Shown here one piece after another: positions 62,176 to 64,000 of a DNA stretch of 64,000 bases. The position numbers and the translations under genes were made by a program. The stretch comes from Aquabacterium sp029268225. Lineage in GTDB: Bacteria; Pseudomonadota; Gammaproteobacteria; Burkholderiales; Burkholderiaceae_C. The stretch spans positions 186,001 to 250,000 of the forward strand of contig NZ_JBBEYB010000002.1 in the NCBI RefSeq assembly GCF_037482285.1, given 5' to 3'. Position 1 is the stretch's first letter, and each line of letters opens with the position of its first letter. The notes below the pieces were generated by a model, which saw only the letters and a list, made by a program, of their open reading frames with translations, had not been told where the DNA came from and did no database searches.

Positions 62176-62205
62176 AAAGGGAGCCTGTGGTGACAGGCTC
62201 CCTTT
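62176..62205 (-). terminator. Terminator of the first tRNA-Gly unit
   Basis: AAAGGGAGCCTG (62176-62187) pairs with CAGGCTCCCTTT (62194-62205) over 12 bases; on the minus strand it is followed by TTATTTTG. It lies eight bases past the tRNA-Gly 3' end and also faces the murI stop from the other side. Confidence 0.85.
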
Positions 62206-62212
62206 GGGGATA

Positions 62213-62288
62213 TGGAGCGGGATAAGAGGCTCGAACTCTCGACCTATACCTTGGCAAGGTATCGCTCTACCAACTGAGCTAATCCCGC
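62213..62288 (-). tRNA. tRNA-Gly (GCC), copy 1
   Basis: A 76-base cloverleaf on the minus strand with encoded CCA. The acceptor stem is GCGGGAT/ATCCCGC, the T-loop GTTCGAG, the anticodon loop TTGCCAA. Sequence identical to the copies at 62761 and 62970. Confidence 0.97.
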
Positions 62289-62363
62289 ATGTGCTGCGAC
62301 AAACGCAACGCTCGCTTGACTTGAGTCTTGATCAATCTGGTTCATTGATCAGCGAAGAATTAA

Positions 62364-62393
62364 ATTATGCCAGCATTTTGCTTCGCTTCGCAA
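62364..62393 (-). promoter_or_regulatory. Promoter of tRNA-Gly copy 1
   Basis: On the minus strand TTGCGA (complement of 62388-62393) and CATAAT (complement of 62364-62369) have an 18-base spacer. The following bases, TTCTTCGCTGATCA, are shared with the promoter at 63166-63195, so the two promoters are duplicates. Confidence 0.55.
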
Positions 62394-62456
62394 GAGTGTT
62401 GCGTACTTTCATCACACACGTCACAGGCACGCGCCCACCTTACACTTGCCGCCACA

Positions 62457-62545
62457 GCCCTGGTGGTGAAATCGGTAGACACAGCGGACTTAAAATCCGC
62501 CGACGCCAAAACGTCGTGCCCGTTCGAGTCGGGTCCGGGGCACCA
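62457..62545 (+). tRNA. tRNA-Leu (UAA)
   Basis: An 89-base tRNA with encoded CCA and a long variable arm (GACGCCAAAACGTC). The acceptor GCCCTGG pairs with CCGGGGC (one G-T), the anticodon loop is CTTAAAA. It lies on the plus strand between two tRNA-Gly genes of the opposite strand. Confidence 0.96.
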
Positions 62546-62726
62546 AGCTTGCGATCCTCCGTCAGCGGAACAGCCGAGCACAGCATGACCTGGGAAGGTC
62601 AGCGCCATTCATCACATGCCATCATTTTCGGGTTGCGCCAGGCTGCGCCACCAAGGTTTGCACATGCCCGTTTAATGCCAACCTTCGCCGCAACCACGCC
62701 CGATCGCGCACCAAACGCCCAAGCAA

Positions 62727-62756
62727 AAAGGGAGTCCACTTTCATGGACTCCCTTT
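62727..62756 (-). terminator. Terminator of the Gly-Cys-Gly tRNA unit
   Basis: AAAGGGAGTCCA (62727-62738) pairs with TGGACTCCCTTT (62745-62756), followed on the minus strand by TTGCTTGG. It has the same architecture as the terminator at 62176-62205. Confidence 0.85.
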
Positions 62757-62760
62757 GCAT

Positions 62761-62836
62761 TGGAGCGGGATAAGAGGCTCGAACTCTCGACCTATACCTT
62801 GGCAAGGTATCGCTCTACCAACTGAGCTAATCCCGC
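62761..62836 (-). tRNA. tRNA-Gly (GCC), copy 2
   Basis: Identical to copies 1 and 3 (76 bases, CCA encoded, anticodon GCC). Last gene of the minus-strand unit Gly-Cys-Gly, followed by a terminator five bases on. Confidence 0.97.
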
Positions 62837-62881
62837 ATGTTCACTGTGCTGCATCCAGGCCCGGGAGCCTGAAAGCTTGAC

Positions 62882-62955
62882 TGGAGGCGCGGTCCGGAGT
62901 CGAACCGGACTAACCGGATTTGCAATCCGGGGCATAACCGCTTTGCTACCGCGCC
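62882..62955 (-). tRNA. tRNA-Cys (GCA)
   Basis: A 74-base tRNA with encoded CCA. Acceptor GGCGCGG/CCGCGCC, anticodon loop TTGCAAA, T-loop GTTCGAC. It sits between two tRNA-Gly genes and is read with them. Confidence 0.96.
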
Positions 62956-62969
62956 AACATCTTTAAATT

Positions 62970-63045
62970 TGGAGCGGGATAAGAGGCTCGAACTCTCGAC
63001 CTATACCTTGGCAAGGTATCGCTCTACCAACTGAGCTAATCCCGC
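62970..63045 (-). tRNA. tRNA-Gly (GCC), copy 3
   Basis: Identical to the other two Gly genes. First gene of the Gly-Cys-Gly unit; its promoter is at 63166-63195. Confidence 0.97.
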
Positions 63046-63165
63046 ATGTTGCGCGCTATCAGGACGCATCCTTCAGCTTGCAGCCTTCGCTTTAACAGAT
63101 GCTCTAACGTTGCCGTTTGCTTTGCTGCTTTGATCACGTTTGGCGCGTGATCAGCGAAGAACTGA

Positions 63166-63195
63166 ACTATAGCGCGTTTTTGCCCTTTTGGTCAA
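63166..63195 (-). promoter_or_regulatory. Promoter of the Gly-Cys-Gly tRNA unit
   Basis: On the minus strand TTGACC (complement of 63190-63195) and TATAGT (complement of 63166-63171) are 18 bases apart, followed by TTCTTCGCTGATCA as in the other tRNA-Gly promoter. About 120 bases separate it from the first tRNA. Confidence 0.65.
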
Positions 63196-63211
63196 CAACC
63201 CCAAAACTTTT

Positions 63212-64000
63212 TCAATGTTTCAACAGATCGTTGCTGGAAGGCGACGCGGGAGCAGCGCCTGCCGCTTCCGGCTTGGCATCGACCTTGGCATCATCTTCCG
63301 GCAAAGGCTCAGGCTGACGCACAAGCGCCACTTCCAGCACCTTATCGATCCACTTGACCGGCACAATCTCGATCTGGCTCTTGACGTTCTCGGGAATGTC
63401 GGCGAGGTCCTTGACGTTTTCCTCCGGGATCAGCACCGTCTTGATGCCACCACGGTGGGCCGCCAACAACTTCTCCTTCAAGCCACCGATGGCCGTGACC
63501 TCACCGCGCAGGGTGATCTCACCCGTCATGGCGACGTCGGCACGCACCGGGATACCCGTCAGGGCCGATACGAAGGCCGTCGTCATGGCCGCCCCCGCGC
63601 TGGGGCCGTCCTTGGGTGTTGCACCATCGGGCACGTGGATGTGGATGTCGCGCTTCTCGAACAGCTCGTCCTTGATGCCCAGACGGGCGGCGCGTGAACG
63701 CACCACCGAGCGAGCCGCCTCGACCGACTCCTTCATCACATCCCCCAGTTGACCGGTACGGATGATGTTGCCCTTGCCGGGCATGATGGCGGCTTCGATC
63801 GTCAGCAGGTCACCGCCCACCTCGGTCCAGGCCAGGCCCACAACCTGACCAACCTGATCTTCCTTGGTCGCTTCGCCGTAGCTGAACTTGCGCACGCCCA
63901 GGAAGTCGTTCAGATTCGCGTCGGTCACCACGACCTTGTCGGTGTACTGCTTGAGTGCAAAGCCCTTGACCACCTTGCGACAGATCTTGGAGACCTCGCG
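63212..64000 (-). CDS. lon: ATP-dependent protease Lon, C-terminal part (cut by window end)
   Basis: The last 262 residues of Lon are visible; the ATPase and N-terminal domains lie beyond the right edge and the frame is open there. The peptidase domain shows the catalytic Ser in DGPSAGAAM and Lys in GLKEKLLAAHRGG, with TGEITLRGEVTAIGG between. The tail is an Ala/Pro/Asp-rich extension (EPLPEDDAKVDAKPEAAGAAPASPSS). Lon degrades misfolded and regulatory proteins. It is the canonical Lon, in contrast to the LonH-like gene at 28735. Confidence 0.96.
   Translation of the reverse strand, partial: REVSKICRKVVKGFALKQYTDKVVVTDANLNDFLGVRKFSYGEATKEDQVGQVVGLAWTEVGGDLLTIEAAIMPGKGNIIRTGQLGDVMKESVEAARSVVRSRAARLGIKDELFEKRDIHIHVPDGATPKDGPSAGAAMTTAFVSALTGIPVRADVAMTGEITLRGEVTAIGGLKEKLLAAHRGGIKTVLIPEENVKDLADIPENVKSQIEIVPVKWIDKVLEVALVRQPEPLPEDDAKVDAKPEAAGAAPASPSSNDLLKH

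Noticed and set aside
62213..63045. Repeated blocks of about 76 bases as a possible CRISPR or repeat array
   Set aside because: The repeats fold as tRNA-Gly(GCC) with CCA ends; spacing is irregular and a different tRNA gene lies between them.

Overview
The window looks like chromosomal DNA of a high-GC betaproteobacterium in the Burkholderiales, near the Comamonadaceae/Sphaerotilaceae. This is inferred from the GC-rich codon use, a PEP-CTERM protein, a membrane-type urate hydroxylase (PuuD), a HipH/YjjJ kinase, the acyl-CoA dehydrogenase-etfA-etfB-murI neighbourhood and the Gly/Cys/Leu tRNA cluster. It holds 52 protein genes (the first and last cut by the window edges), five tRNA genes and one candidate small RNA. 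I see no insertion sequences, phage genes, CRISPR arrays or rRNA.

Layout. 1-9.8 kb: truncated diguanylate cyclase, PEP-CTERM protein, a small hydrophilic protein, a GAF-GAF-PAS-PAS-PAS-GGDEF-EAL protein, CheW, an FtsX-like permease and a DUF1275 membrane protein. 9.8-22.2 kb: purine uptake and the first half of purine catabolism: adenine deaminase, a BMP-type ABC importer (binding protein, two permeases, double ATPase), guanine deaminase and, divergently, xdhABC. 22.2-31.2 kb: signalling genes (double-sensor diguanylate cyclase, GAF-HD-GYP phosphodiesterase, membrane GGDEF protein), an EamA transporter and a LonH-like protease, followed by a structured non-coding stretch. 31.5-38.3 kb: second half of purine catabolism: uraH-puuD on one strand; gntR, puuE, a uraD-allC fusion and an M20-family gene on the other. 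38.4-46.5 kb: mixed genes (degenerate GGDEF protein, MFS, trhO, hipH-like, RNA pseudouridine synthase, flavodoxin, hydrolase, psd). 46.6-49.3 kb: an NMT1/SsuA-type ABC importer. 49.4-56.4 kb: hydrolase, YceH, UbiA-family protein, DUF1415, a lone ureD and a NarL/hybrid-kinase pair. 56.4-62.1 kb: nitronate monooxygenase, acyl-CoA dehydrogenase, etfA, etfB and murI. 62.2-64 kb: tRNA cluster and the 3' part of lon.

The purine genes form a nearly complete route: adenine to hypoxanthine and guanine to xanthine, both to urate (XdhABC), then HIU (PuuD), OHCU (UraH), allantoin (UraD domain), allantoate (PuuE) and ureidoglycine/ureidoglycolate (AllC domain). The downstream M20 protein lacks three of the five usual metal ligands and has no obvious job. 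A 13-base motif around the palindrome TGTATACA lies upstream of the BMP gene, between uraH and gntR, and upstream of the NMT1-type ABC operon. I propose it is the operator of the GntR/FCD regulator encoded here, which would bring the second ABC importer into the purine regulon.

The other theme is cyclic di-GMP: six genes encode GGDEF, EAL or HD-GYP domains. One of them has a destroyed active site but keeps the RxxD inhibitory site, as expected of a c-di-GMP receptor.
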